A stretch of 64,000 nt of DNA from JAICYJ01 sp963737445 (GCA_963737445.1 CAVTSO010000006.1:1-64000); one strand, 5' to 3'; numbered from the stretch's first letter, positions 33,960 through 42,349 are shown. Notes: generated by a model not told the origin, from the letters alone. Made by a program: numbers and translations.

Positions 33960-34705
33960 GCGGCGGTCGCCCCGCCCCCCTGCGTCTGGCCCACGTCGAG
34001 CCACGCCCTGAGGTGGTCGTGGTCGTCGCCCCGGACGAGCCGGCTCCGGGATGTGAGGCGCTGGTCGTCGAGCCCGCCCTGGGCGGCGCCGCGCGGATGG
34101 GCGCTCCGGGCTGGGCAGGGGGACGGATCGTTGTGCGCGCGTCGCTGCCGGGCATCGGCGGCCGCTACCTCGTGCAGGTTGCGCGCAGCGCCGCGGCCGG
34201 TGGATGGGCCGCCGAGGAGCTGGCCGCGCTCGTGGTCGAGCTGGAACGCCGTTGCACCTACCTGCTGCTGGCTTCGACCGTGGCGCCCCTGCTCGGGTCG
34301 CGACCGCGCCGGGCCGGCGTGCATGGGCCACGGCGAGCCGTGGCCTGGGACGGTGGTGGGTGGTCGGGTGCATACACCCGTGACCTGGCGGCGTCCGCCC
34401 GTACGGTGTCCGGACGGGGCTACCTGTGCGCGGCCGCCTGCTCCGGATCGGCGCCGCCGCGCACCGTCGCCGCGTCGCTGGCCGACCTGACAGCCGCGGG
34501 AGTCTCGGTGGGACGGATCGTGCACGGCGTTGCCGCCGCGCTGGGCGCGTCATGGGCCGTCGAGCTGCTGGGCGCGCCGCCGCTCTCGGCCGCCCAGCTG
34601 CAACGCCTGCGCGAGCAGTTCGGTGCCGCGCCACGCTGCGACTGGTGCGGCCTGCCCGTGGTCGGCCGCCACTGCCGCCGCTGCAGCCCGGGCGGGCACT
34701 CGTGA
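33956..34705 (+). CDS. Unknown protein of the Tad operon with C-terminal zinc ribbon
   Basis: A 249-residue protein between the kinase and cpaB, overlapping each by 4 bases (GTGA on both sides). The N-terminal 200 residues are Ala/Gly-rich with no motif I recognise, though ELAALVVELERRCTYLLLAS looks like a buried helix pair. The last 25 residues, RCDWCGLPVVGRHCRRCSPG, carry two CxxC pairs of a zinc ribbon. Not one of the standard Tad components; its fixed place suggests a regulatory or assembly role. Confidence 0.6.
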   Translation: MSGGRPAPLRLAHVEPRPEVVVVVAPDEPAPGCEALVVEPALGGAARMGAPGWAGGRIVVRASLPGIGGRYLVQVARSAAAGGWAAEELAALVVELERRCTYLLLASTVAPLLGSRPRRAGVHGPRRAVAWDGGGWSGAYTRDLAASARTVSGRGYLCAAACSGSAPPRTVAASLADLTAAGVSVGRIVHGVAAALGASWAVELLGAPPLSAAQLQRLREQFGAAPRCDWCGLPVVGRHCRRCSPGGHS

Positions 34706-35289
34706 GCCGGCACCGCCGGCGCAGCCTGGTGCTCGGGGCGCTGGCGCTCGTGCTGGCGCTGGTGGCGTTGTACGGGTTCGGCGGCGGCTCCGGCCGTCCC
34801 TCACTCCAGCCGATGCAGCGAGTCGTATCGATGCGCCGCCCGGTGGCACCGGGGCAGCGGATCGCGTCAGCGGATCTGGCCACGGGAGCGGTGCCGGTCA
34901 CGTGGGCGAACCCGCACCAGCTGGCCGACCCCGGCGTCGCGGTGGGCCAGATCGCAGCCGTCGCGCTGCCGGCAGGTGCTCCGTTGATGGACTCGGAGCT
35001 GGCCCGCCCGTCGGCCGGTCAAGACGGCCGGGACGTCTCCCTGCGCCTGGACGAGGCGGCCGGCCTTCCGCTGGATCCGCCCGACGGTATGACCGCCGAC
35101 CTCTATCTGGTGCGGCCGGGCCGCGCGCCGCGCGTGCAGCTGGTGCTGGCCGACGCGCTCGTGATCGCATCGCGGACGGTCGACGGAGCCGCCGTCGCCA
35201 CGCTGCGCGTACCTGCCGGGGACGTTCCGGTGCTGATCCAGGCCGAGGCGGCCGGCTCGCTGCGCCTCGTGGCACGGAGCGGGCCGTGA
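34702..35289 (+). CDS. cpaB: Flp pilus assembly protein CpaB/RcpC (SAF domain)
   Basis: A 195-residue protein with one N-terminal membrane helix (SLVLGALALVLALVALYGFG) followed by a SAF-type domain: VVSMRRPVAPGQRIASADLA and PAGAPLMDSELA. In Tad systems it is a periplasmic or outer-membrane-linked component; in an organism without a classical outer membrane its role is probably in the wall. GTG start overlaps the previous stop. Confidence 0.82.
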   Translation: MSRHRRRSLVLGALALVLALVALYGFGGGSGRPSLQPMQRVVSMRRPVAPGQRIASADLATGAVPVTWANPHQLADPGVAVGQIAAVALPAGAPLMDSELARPSAGQDGRDVSLRLDEAAGLPLDPPDGMTADLYLVRPGRAPRVQLVLADALVIASRTVDGAAVATLRVPAGDVPVLIQAEAAGSLRLVARSGP

Positions 35290-36341
35290 GCGGGGAGCGG
35301 CGGTGTCTGGTCGTGGGTGGCGATCCTGCCGTGTCAGCGGGCGTCGTCGCGGTGATCGAGTCGGCCCCGGGTCTGGTCTGCGGCGGCGTGCTGGAACCGG
35401 CCGCTGCGATATCCGGATTGCGCCCGGTCTGCGACGTGATCGTCGCCTGCGACGCCGCGGGGCAGACTGCGATCGAGCTGGCCGCACCGCTGATCCGCAC
35501 GTGTGGCGGGGTACCCGTGATCGTCGCGACGGCGGCCCCTGACATCGCAGCCCACCGTGCGGCGCTGGCCGTGGGCGCTCGCGGCGTGCTCGGCCTCCCG
35601 CCCGACGCGGATGAGCTGGTGTGGTCGGTCGGCAGCGCCGCCGGTGCCCGCCTCGAGCAGGAGTCGCGCAGGCAGGCGGGTCGCGTGGTCGCGATCTGCG
35701 GAGCGAAGGGCGGCTGCGGCGTAAGCGCTCTGGCCACGAGCGTCGCCCGTGCCGGGCGGGGGCTCCTGATCGACATGGCCGGAGGCTTCGACGACGCGGC
35801 TCAGCGGCTGGGCTGTGTCCCGCGCAGGAGCCTGGCGGACGTCGCCGGGCTGGATGACGCGCTCAGCGCCGACGCGCTGCGATCGCTCGTCTGCACCCAC
35901 CCTGACGGGATGCAGCTGGTCGCACGGTCGGCCGTCCCGGGCGCGACCGAGATGGTGTCCCCCGACCTGGCCCGGGCACTCGTCCGCGAGAGCAGGGCGG
36001 TGGCGGCGCTGACCTTGACCGACCTGGGCGTGGCCACCGGCGAGCACACCCTGGCGGTTGCGACGAGCGCCGACCGTTCGCTGCTGGTGGCGACGCCGCA
36101 CCCGGCCGTGGTCGACTGCGCGGCGCGCGCCGCATCGTGGCTCGATCGCCGGGGCGTTCCCGGTGGGTCGGTGGGCCTGGTGGTCAACCGGTGGTCGCGC
36201 GGCGGCGAGATGTCGCTCCGCGGGATCGAGCGGGCCGTCGGCGTGCCCGTAATCGCGGTGGTGCGCGAAGGCGTGCTGCCGGGATCCGAAGGCCGTCCGC
36301 ACCCGGCCCTGGCGGAACTGCTCGGGGAGCTGGTCGCGTGA
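35286..36341 (+). CDS. cpaE: CpaE/TadZ-like ATPase
   Basis: A 351-residue protein. N-terminal receiver-like domain (CLVVGGDPAVSAGVVAVIES ... VGARGVLGLPPDADELVWSV) without the full acidic pocket, then a MinD/ParA-type domain: VVAICGAKGGCGVSALATSV and GLLIDMAGGFDDAAQRLG. The deviant Walker A keeps GAKGGCG but lacks the final Lys-Thr (GVSA), typical of TadZ proteins that position the pilus. Overlaps both neighbours by 4 bases. Confidence 0.83.
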   Translation: MSGERRCLVVGGDPAVSAGVVAVIESAPGLVCGGVLEPAAAISGLRPVCDVIVACDAAGQTAIELAAPLIRTCGGVPVIVATAAPDIAAHRAALAVGARGVLGLPPDADELVWSVGSAAGARLEQESRRQAGRVVAICGAKGGCGVSALATSVARAGRGLLIDMAGGFDDAAQRLGCVPRRSLADVAGLDDALSADALRSLVCTHPDGMQLVARSAVPGATEMVSPDLARALVRESRAVAALTLTDLGVATGEHTLAVATSADRSLLVATPHPAVVDCAARAASWLDRRGVPGGSVGLVVNRWSRGGEMSLRGIERAVGVPVIAVVREGVLPGSEGRPHPALAELLGELVA

Positions 36342-37486
36342 CCGATCCGGCAGGCCTGGTTACGCGCTACCGCGACCGCATTCGCCGTGAGGTGCTCGAG
36401 CACGGCGTCACCGGGGTGGACCCGCGGGCCGCGCTGGCCGCGCGCACGCGGGCGCTGCTGCGCAGCGAGGTCGCCCTTCCGCCGGGTGACCTCGATCGAC
36501 TGGTCGAGGCCATGCTCGACGACGCGCTCGGCGCGGGGCCGCTCGAGCCGCTGATGCGCGACCCCGACGTGACCGAGGTGATCGCGAACGGGCCGGATCA
36601 CGTGTACGCCGAGCGGCGCGGCCTGCTGCGGCGGGAGCAGGTGCGGTTCGAGGACGAGGCCCACCTGCGCCACGTGATCGAGCGGATCGTGACCGCGGTC
36701 GGCCGGCGTGTCGACGAGTCCAGTCCGATGGTCGACGCGCGCCTGCCCGACGGCAGCCGCGTCAACGCCGTGCTTCCGCCGGTCGCGCTGGACGGGCCGC
36801 TGCTGACGATCAGGCGATTTGCGGCCGAGGGGCTTTCGATCGACGACATGGTTGCGCGTGGTTCGCTCACCTCTGCCCAGGCCGAGCTCCTGAGCGGCTG
36901 CGTGGGAGGACGACTGAACATCGTTGTTAGCGGCGGCACCGGAACCGGCAAGACGACGCTTCTGAACGCGATGGCGGCTTACATCGGGCGTGACGAACGC
37001 ATCGTCACGGTCGAGGACGCTGCCGAGCTGCGCCTGGCCCAGCCGCACGTGGCGCGCCTGGAGACGAGGCCTGCGAACGTCGAGGGCCGGGGTGCGATCG
37101 AGCTCCGCGCGCTCGTGCGAAACGCGCTTCGCATGCGGCCCGACCGGATCGTGGTCGGCGAGGTGCGTGGCCCCGAGGCGCTGGACATGCTGCAGGCGAT
37201 GAACACCGGCCACGACGGGTCGCTGACGACGGTACACGCCTCGTCGCCGGCCGATGCGATGCGGCGGATCGAGACGATGGTGCTGATGGCCGGGCTGGAG
37301 TTACCACACGCCGCCGCGCGCGAGCAGGTGTTCGCTGCCGTCGACGTGGTCGTGCACGTGTCCCGCGCGGCCGACGGCAGGCGGTTCGTGCGGTCGTTGG
37401 ACGGGCACGATCGGGCCGAAGGCGAGCTGCGCCGGCTGGATGGCGAGCTCGTGGGACGCCTGCGGGAGGTGCGATGCGGCTGCTGA
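36338..37486 (+). CDS. cpaF: Tad/type II secretion ATPase CpaF
   Basis: A 382-residue secretion ATPase that powers Flp pilus assembly. PLEPLMRDPDVTEVIANGPD, RVDESSPMVDARLPDGSRVN, Walker A with Lys205 in SGGTGTGKTTLLNAM, Asp box TVEDAAELRL, Walker B region MRPDRIVVGEVRGPEALDML and GHDGSLTTVHASSP with the conserved His. GTG start overlaps cpaE stop; 3' end overlaps tadB by 13 bases. Confidence 0.94.
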   Translation: MTDPAGLVTRYRDRIRREVLEHGVTGVDPRAALAARTRALLRSEVALPPGDLDRLVEAMLDDALGAGPLEPLMRDPDVTEVIANGPDHVYAERRGLLRREQVRFEDEAHLRHVIERIVTAVGRRVDESSPMVDARLPDGSRVNAVLPPVALDGPLLTIRRFAAEGLSIDDMVARGSLTSAQAELLSGCVGGRLNIVVSGGTGTGKTTLLNAMAAYIGRDERIVTVEDAAELRLAQPHVARLETRPANVEGRGAIELRALVRNALRMRPDRIVVGEVRGPEALDMLQAMNTGHDGSLTTVHASSPADAMRRIETMVLMAGLELPHAAAREQVFAAVDVVVHVSRAADGRRFVRSLDGHDRAEGELRRLDGELVGRLREVRCGC

Positions 37487-38040
37487 CGCGCCGGTCACAG
37501 GCCCGGGGTGAGCGGGCGGTGGCCGGTCAGATGCACCTGGTGGCGGCGGAGCTGGCGGCGCACGTACGTGCCGGTCGCACGCTGGCGCAGGCAATCGGCG
37601 ACGTGACGGAGGACATGCCCGAGCCGGCGCGGTCGGAGCTCACCGTCGCGGCTGCGGCGATCAGGCTGGGTATGCCCCCGACCGAGGCGCTGGCCGGGCT
37701 GCGCGGCGGCCCGGACGCGTCGGTGCTGGCGTCGGCGGTGGCCGTTCAGCTGCGCGTCGGCGGCGATCTGGCGACCCTGCTCGACGGCCTGGCGGAGGCG
37801 TTGGTCGAGCGCGATGCTCAGCGTCGGGCGGCCGAGGTGGCGACGGCGCAGGCGCGGGCGACGGCGCGCATGGTAGCCACGATGCCCCTGGCGTCGGTGC
37901 TGGGCCTGGCGTTGATCGACTCCTCTGCGCTGTCGGCGCTGCTCGGTTCGCCCTTCGGCCTGGGTTCCCTGGTCGTCTCCGGGGCTGCGACTGCGGCGGG
38001 TCTGGCGGTGATCGGCAAGCTGGCCGCGGTGGCGCCGTGA
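37474..38040 (+). CDS. tadB: Tad membrane protein TadB
   Basis: A 188-residue platform protein with a GspF domain: LVAAELAAHVRAGRTLAQAI ... AVAVQLRVGGDLATLLDGLA, then two helices (TMPLASVLGLALIDSSALSA and GLGSLVVSGAATAAGLAVIG). Shorter than classical TadB (about 300 residues), lacking the N-terminal membrane part; this short form is frequent in actinobacterial Tad loci. ATG 37474 lies inside the end of cpaF. Confidence 0.78.
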   Translation: MRLLTRRSQARGERAVAGQMHLVAAELAAHVRAGRTLAQAIGDVTEDMPEPARSELTVAAAAIRLGMPPTEALAGLRGGPDASVLASAVAVQLRVGGDLATLLDGLAEALVERDAQRRAAEVATAQARATARMVATMPLASVLGLALIDSSALSALLGSPFGLGSLVVSGAATAAGLAVIGKLAAVAP

Positions 38041-38903
38041 TCCGCTGGCTGCTGCTGGCCGCGTGCCTGGTGGCAGCGGCGGAGGCGCGGGCGGCGTGGC
38101 GGCGCGATCGGCAGCTGAACGGCCGCGACGCGCGCCGGGTGACGCATCGGCTGGATGCGCTCGTGGCGGCGGGCCACGCCTGTCGGCGGATGGGGCTGCG
38201 ATGTCCGGCGCCGCCGTTCCGGCGCGATCGGCTGATCCAGCGATCCGGCCTGGGCGCCCGGCTGGGCGACCAGGACGTCGACGATGCACGGCTGGGCTCG
38301 GTGGTGACGTTCGCATCGGTGGGTGCGGCCGGGCTACTGCTCCTGCAGTCGCCGGTCGGCCTCGTGGTGGCCGCGGGCTGCGCCGGGTTCGGCTGGCTGT
38401 TCCCCGACCTGTGGCTGCGCTCCGCGGCGACGCGGCGCGCGGATGAGATCGAACGGCAGGCGCCGCTTGCGATCGACCTGATCGCCTCGGCCGTGGCGGC
38501 GGGCATCTCCATCGACGAGGCGATCCGCGGAGCGGCCGCCTCGGCGTCGGGGCCGCTGCGGGCGGAGCTGGAGGCGGTTTCCGCCAACCTGGTGCTCGGG
38601 CACCGCCGCGCCGCGGAGCTGCGCGATCTCGGCGAGCGCACGGCGTCGCCGTCGCTGATGCGTCTGGCGACGGCGCTTCGGATCAGCGATCGGCTGGGTG
38701 TGCCGCTGGCCGCGGGACTGCGCCGTCAGGCGGCGCGGACGCGCACCGAGCAGGCCCGGGCGGTGCAGGAGCGAGCGGCGAAGGCGGCTCCCCGGATCCT
38801 GCTGGTGGTGGTGTTCCTGCTGGTGCCGGCGGCGATGTTGCCGGTGATGGCAGCGCTGGCGCTGGCAGCGTCAAGCTCCGTCGGCTCGTTTCTCGCCCGC
38901 TGA
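38037..38903 (+). CDS. tadC: Tad membrane protein TadC
   Basis: A 288-residue protein with N-terminal helix IRWLLLAACLVAAAEA, two central helices (ASVGAAGLLLLQSPVGLVVA and AGCAGFGWLFPDLWL), then a GspF domain (APLAIDLIASAVAAGISIDE ... ALRISDRLGVPLAAGLRRQA) and a C-terminal pair ILLVVVFLLVPAAMLPVMAA. Completes the TadB/TadC platform. No TadE/F pseudopilin or prepilin peptidase gene follows; the operon ends here. Confidence 0.82.
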   Translation: MIRWLLLAACLVAAAEARAAWRRDRQLNGRDARRVTHRLDALVAAGHACRRMGLRCPAPPFRRDRLIQRSGLGARLGDQDVDDARLGSVVTFASVGAAGLLLLQSPVGLVVAAGCAGFGWLFPDLWLRSAATRRADEIERQAPLAIDLIASAVAAGISIDEAIRGAAASASGPLRAELEAVSANLVLGHRRAAELRDLGERTASPSLMRLATALRISDRLGVPLAAGLRRQAARTRTEQARAVQERAAKAAPRILLVVVFLLVPAAMLPVMAALALAASSSVGSFLAR

Positions 38904-38908
38904 GAGGC

Positions 38909-39793
38909 TCAGCGCGGCCCGGCGACGTCGAGCAGGTCCGAGATCACGGGACCGATGGGGACGCCCGCGGTCGTGTGGCCGCCGCTCGGCATCTCGTCAA
39001 GCCGTGCGCCGGGGATGTGAGCCGCCAGCCAGCGGCCCTGTTCGATCGACACGAAGCCGTCCTCGTCGCCGTGCCGGACGATCACCGGCACGCGGATGTC
39101 GGCCATCTCGAATCCCCAGGACTTCGCCCACGCCAGGTCATCATCCAGCCATCCCCAGATCCCGGAGGACACGGCTGACTTGATCGATTGGGCCAGCCAC
39201 TCCGCGACCTCGGGCACCTCGATCAGCGCGGCCTTGTCGGCGGCGCTCTGGTTTTCCGAAAGGGTCAGATGCTCACCGGTCAGCGTGGCAAACCCTTTCG
39301 CAGCCTGCTCATACTCAGGTGCCAGCTCGGCTGGAGGTTTCGTCGTCAGCGCCCGGATCTCATCCACCTGGGCCGGTTGGAACCACGCCGTCCAGACCTC
39401 GCCGGCCTCGACCGGCGGAGCGGTGCCGGCCATGGTCACGGCGGCCCGCGCCCTGTCGGGGAACAGGGCGGCACAGGCAAGCGCAGTCGAGCCCCCGCCC
39501 GACCAGCCGGCCACCAGGAAGCGGTCAGCGCCCAGGTGATCGGCCAGCGCGGCCGTGTCGGCGGCGGCGTCTGCCACCGTGCGTCCCTCGTTGCGCGTGG
39601 ATCCGCCGTACCCGGGCCGCGAGCAGATCACCGAGCGAAGGCCGCGGGCAGCGGCGGCCTCTGCCACGTAGGGGAAATCGACGACGGCGCTCGGCGTCCC
39701 GACGCAGAAGACCAGCAGCTCCCGGCCCGGGTCGCCGGCCGCGCTGTACTCGAAGACGCGGCCGTCCGGCAGCTGCATGCGCTCGACGCTCAT
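38909..39793 (-). CDS. Alpha/beta hydrolase
   Basis: A 294-residue soluble hydrolase. Oxyanion region VFCVGTPSAVVDFPYVAEAA, Tyr-Gly in CSRPGYGGSTRNEGRT, nucleophile elbow FLVAGWSGGGSTALACAALF, acid near VPVIVRHGDEDGFVS and His in MPSGGHTTAG. Substrate unknown; similar to epoxide hydrolase or haloperoxidase-like proteins. It interrupts the Tad locus on the opposite strand, separating tadC from the prepilin gene. Confidence 0.87.
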   Translation of the reverse strand: MSVERMQLPDGRVFEYSAAGDPGRELLVFCVGTPSAVVDFPYVAEAAAARGLRSVICSRPGYGGSTRNEGRTVADAAADTAALADHLGADRFLVAGWSGGGSTALACAALFPDRARAAVTMAGTAPPVEAGEVWTAWFQPAQVDEIRALTTKPPAELAPEYEQAAKGFATLTGEHLTLSENQSAADKAALIEVPEVAEWLAQSIKSAVSSGIWGWLDDDLAWAKSWGFEMADIRVPVIVRHGDEDGFVSIEQGRWLAAHIPGARLDEMPSGGHTTAGVPIGPVISDLLDVAGPR

Positions 39794-39840
39794 CGGGCGA
39801 CCCTAGCGAATGCAGCCGCCGACCGGCGTTGTTGCGCAGT

Positions 39841-39870
39841 CGTGACAGGTCGTCACGCGCACGTGACGGT
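39841..39870 (+). promoter_or_regulatory. CGTGAC half-site array upstream of the second prepilin gene
   Basis: CGTGACAGG at 39841, GTCACG at 39852 and CGTGACGGT at 39862. The outer two are direct repeats 21 bases apart; the inner one makes palindromes with each. A TACGGT box (39879-39884) sits 7 bases before the ATG, implying a leaderless transcript whose -35 region lies within this array. Confidence 0.45.
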
Positions 39871-39891
39871 TGCGTCCATACGGTGGACCGC

Positions 39892-40137
39892 ATGCAGCGG
39901 GGTCAATCGACGGTCGAGTACCTGGCGCTGGTGCTGCTGGTGCTGGTGGCCGCGTGTGCTCTTGTGCGCTTCCACACGCCGGTGGAGGGCATGGCGGTCG
40001 ATCTGGCGCATGCCGTCTCGGGACATGGCCGCCGCCACCTCGTCCACGAGCGGCGGGCAACGGGCCATCACGGGGGTCACCGCCGGCCGGCCGATCGGCG
40101 CTGCCTCTGCCCGTTCTCCACGCGGGGCCCGACGTAG
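39892..40137 (+). CDS. Flp-type prepilin
   Basis: An 81-residue protein. MQRGQSTVEYLALVLLVLVA: very short leader ending in Gly, Glu at +5 of the mature form, then a hydrophobic helix, the class III prepilin pattern. After residue 45 the sequence turns to Arg/His-rich (GHGRRHLVHERRATGHHGGH), unlike pilins, which could be a functional basic tail or a frameshift. It is downstream of tadC and presumably assembled by that machinery. Confidence 0.65.
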   Translation: MQRGQSTVEYLALVLLVLVAACALVRFHTPVEGMAVDLAHAVSGHGRRHLVHERRATGHHGGHRRPADRRCLCPFSTRGPT

Positions 40138-40152
40138 CGACCGACGCTGCCG

Positions 40153-40584
40153 TCAGGCTGCACCTGTCCGTCGAGAGGCACGGCGCCCATCGAGGGACGC
40201 GGCCCCGGCACCCGCCCATAGCAGGAACAGGGTGGCCGCCAGCAGCGTTGGCGCCAGCAGCAGGTGCACCGGGCCGCCCTCCATGCGTCCTGCAGTGATG
40301 ATCGCCCCGATCATGTTGCAGGCCAGCAGGAAGGCGAAGGGGCGCACGAACAAGCCGAGCAGCAGGGCCACCCCGCCGATCAGCTCAAGACCGCCGACGA
40401 GGTACGTCGCCGCGTCGGGAAACGGGACTTCGTAGCGCTCGAAGGCCTCTCGTTCGGCCTCGTGGCGGACGAGCTTGCTGAGCCCGAACCCGACGAAGAC
40501 CGCCCCCGCCGCCAGTCGCGCGAACAGCGCCAGGAGTTCCCACTTTGGCGGCCGTTGCAGTCCCTGGGTCAGCCTGCGGTGCAT
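40153..40584 (-). CDS. DoxX family membrane protein
   Basis: A 143-residue protein with four helices: ALFARLAAGAVFVGFGLSKL, TYLVGGLELIGGVALLLGLF, FLLACNMIGAIITAGRMEGG and LLLAPTLLAATLFLLWAGAG. The HEAEREAFERYEVPFPDAA stretch after helix one is typical of DoxX-type proteins. Often linked to redox stress. ATG 40584 puts the first helix near the N-terminus; a GTG at 40629 is possible. Confidence 0.85.
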   Translation of the reverse strand: MHRRLTQGLQRPPKWELLALFARLAAGAVFVGFGLSKLVRHEAEREAFERYEVPFPDAATYLVGGLELIGGVALLLGLFVRPFAFLLACNMIGAIITAGRMEGGPVHLLLAPTLLAATLFLLWAGAGAASLDGRRASRRTGAA

Positions 40585-40698
40585 GTGCGCCAGTATCGTC
40601 GACGCGGCACACGCGTGCTCGACTCCCACCCCAGCCGGCCAGCCCGCATCCTTTGTAGACTCCGCTCTGAGCCGTTTGTGGACGACGAGAGGGAGCGC

Positions 40699-40788
40699 GT
40701 GAACGAGTCATTGTCTCGCTGGTGGGTGCTGCTGATGGTGGCGGTGCTGCTGTTGCTGCTGGCCTTCGTGGTCCACGTCTCCAAGTAG
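40699..40788 (+). CDS. 29-residue single-helix membrane peptide
   Basis: GTG 40699 follows GAGAGGGAG and opens NESLSRWWVLLMVAVLLLLL then AFVVHVSK and TAG: one membrane helix with a short polar N-terminus and a Lys at the C-terminus. It ends 13 bases before the aldehyde dehydrogenase start, so they may be co-transcribed. Far below usual calling length. Confidence 0.5.
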   Translation: MNESLSRWWVLLMVAVLLLLLAFVVHVSK

Positions 40789-40801
40789 CAGCGGCCGCGC
40801 G

Positions 40802-42199
40802 ATGTCCGCCACGTCGGCCGAGATCGTCAGCGTCAACCCGGCGTTGCCCGACGACGTGGTGACGACCGTGACGCCGGCCGGCGGCATCGAGGTCGACCGG
40901 GCGGTGGAGCGTGCGGCGGCGGCCGCCCGCGAGTACGCGCGCACCCCGGCGGCGGCGCGCGGGTCCGGGCTGACGGCGGTCGCGAACGCGCTGGAGGCGC
41001 GATCGCAGGAGCTGGCGGCGCTGGTCGTGCGCGAGGTCGGAAAGCCGATCACGGAGGCTCGCGGCGAGCTGGCGCGGGCGGTCGCGATCCTGCGGTTCTA
41101 CGCGCAGGTGGCGCTCGACCCGGACGGCGAGTCGTTCCCGCCCGCGGACGGGCGCTCGCTGCTGCTGACGCGGCGGGAGCCGCGGGGAGTGGTGGGGCTG
41201 ATCACGCCCTGGAACTTCCCGGTGGCGATCCCGCTCTGGAAGCTGGCGCCGGCGCTGGCGTACGGCAACGTCTGCGTGTGGAAGCCGAGCGAGCATGCAC
41301 CAGCGTGCGCGTCGGCGGTGTTCGAGCTGCTGCGCGACGCGCTGCCCGAGGGCGCCGTCGAGCTGACGCAGGGAGCGGGCGAGGCGGGCTCGGCGCTGGT
41401 GGCGCACCCGGGGGTCGCGGCGGTCTCGTTCACAGGGTCGGAGGCGGTCGGCCACGGCGTGGCGGTAGCGCTGGTGGAGCGGGGCGCGGCTGCGCAGTGC
41501 GAGATGGGCGGCCAGAACGCGGCCGTCGTGCTGGCCGACGCCGACGTCGAGGCTGCAGCCGGCATGATCGCGTCGGCCGCGATGGGCTACGCCGGCCAGA
41601 AGTGCACGGCCACCGGCCGGGTGATCTGCGAGCAGCCCGTGGTGTCGGACATGCGTGACGCGCTGGCCGACGCGATCGGGCGGATGGTGGTGGAGGGGCC
41701 GGAGGAACCCGGCTGCCAGGTGGGGCCGATGATCACGCCGGCCGCGCGCGAGCGCGCGCTGGGTGCGATTGCGCGGGCGAAGGATGCGGGTGGTCGCATC
41801 ATCACCGGCGGAGACGCCGTGGACGCCCCAGGGAACTACCTTCAGCCGACCCTGATCGAGACCGACGACCCGGGCGCCGAGGTCGCCCAGCAGGAGGTGT
41901 TCGCCCCGGTCTGCGCGCTGCTGGCGGCGCCGGACAGCAGCGCTGCTGCCGAGATCGCCCGGGGCGTTCGCTACGGCCTTTCCACTGGGGTCTACACGCG
42001 CGACCTTGACCGCGCCCTGGAGCTCGCCCGCGACCTCGACACCGGCCTCGTCCGGATCAACCAGCCCACCTCAGGCGTCGACTTCCACGTGCCCTTCGGC
42101 GGTGAGAAGGCCTCCGGCTTTGGGCCGCGAGAGCAGGGCCGGGCCGCCCGCGAGTTCTACACATCGACCCGCACGATCCTGATCTCTCCCTCACGGTAA
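40802..42199 (+). CDS. Aldehyde dehydrogenase
   Basis: A 465-residue NAD(P)-dependent dehydrogenase: VVGLITPWNFPVAIPLWKLA, VSFTGSEAVGHGVA, CEMGGQNAAVVLADADVEAA and catalytic Cys268 in YAGQKCTATGRV, with QEVFAPVCALL and FGGEKASGFGPREQG toward the end. Closest in style to 2,5-dioxovalerate/ketoglutarate semialdehyde or succinate-semialdehyde dehydrogenases. Not coupled to the NAD operon that follows: a repeat-filled gap of 202 bases intervenes. Confidence 0.9.
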   Translation: MSATSAEIVSVNPALPDDVVTTVTPAGGIEVDRAVERAAAAAREYARTPAAARGSGLTAVANALEARSQELAALVVREVGKPITEARGELARAVAILRFYAQVALDPDGESFPPADGRSLLLTRREPRGVVGLITPWNFPVAIPLWKLAPALAYGNVCVWKPSEHAPACASAVFELLRDALPEGAVELTQGAGEAGSALVAHPGVAAVSFTGSEAVGHGVAVALVERGAAAQCEMGGQNAAVVLADADVEAAAGMIASAAMGYAGQKCTATGRVICEQPVVSDMRDALADAIGRMVVEGPEEPGCQVGPMITPAARERALGAIARAKDAGGRIITGGDAVDAPGNYLQPTLIETDDPGAEVAQQEVFAPVCALLAAPDSSAAAEIARGVRYGLSTGVYTRDLDRALELARDLDTGLVRINQPTSGVDFHVPFGGEKASGFGPREQGRAAREFYTSTRTILISPSR

Positions 42200-42209
42200 G
42201 GCACGGATA

Positions 42210-42349
42210 CAACACCGGCGCCTGGCACCGGTGTTGCGGTCCAAACTACGAAATTCGTAGAAAACAGGCCTCAATTCTACGAATTTCGTAGCGGCGAGGC
42301 CGTTTTGCTATCGGAATTCGTGCAACACCGGTGCCAGGCGTGGGTGTTG
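42210..42349. repeat. Nested palindromic repeat element
   Basis: Outer arms 42210-42236 and 42323-42349 are 27 bases, inverted, with two mismatches, built on CACCGGTGCCAGGC. Inside, CTACGAAATTCGTAG (42246-42260) and CTACGAATTTCGTAG (42277-42291) are palindromes and each other's reverse complement. The whole 140 bases has no coding potential. The outer arms resemble REP/RAYT-type hairpins; the AT-rich inner palindromes could be operators for the following NrtR gene. Confidence 0.7.
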
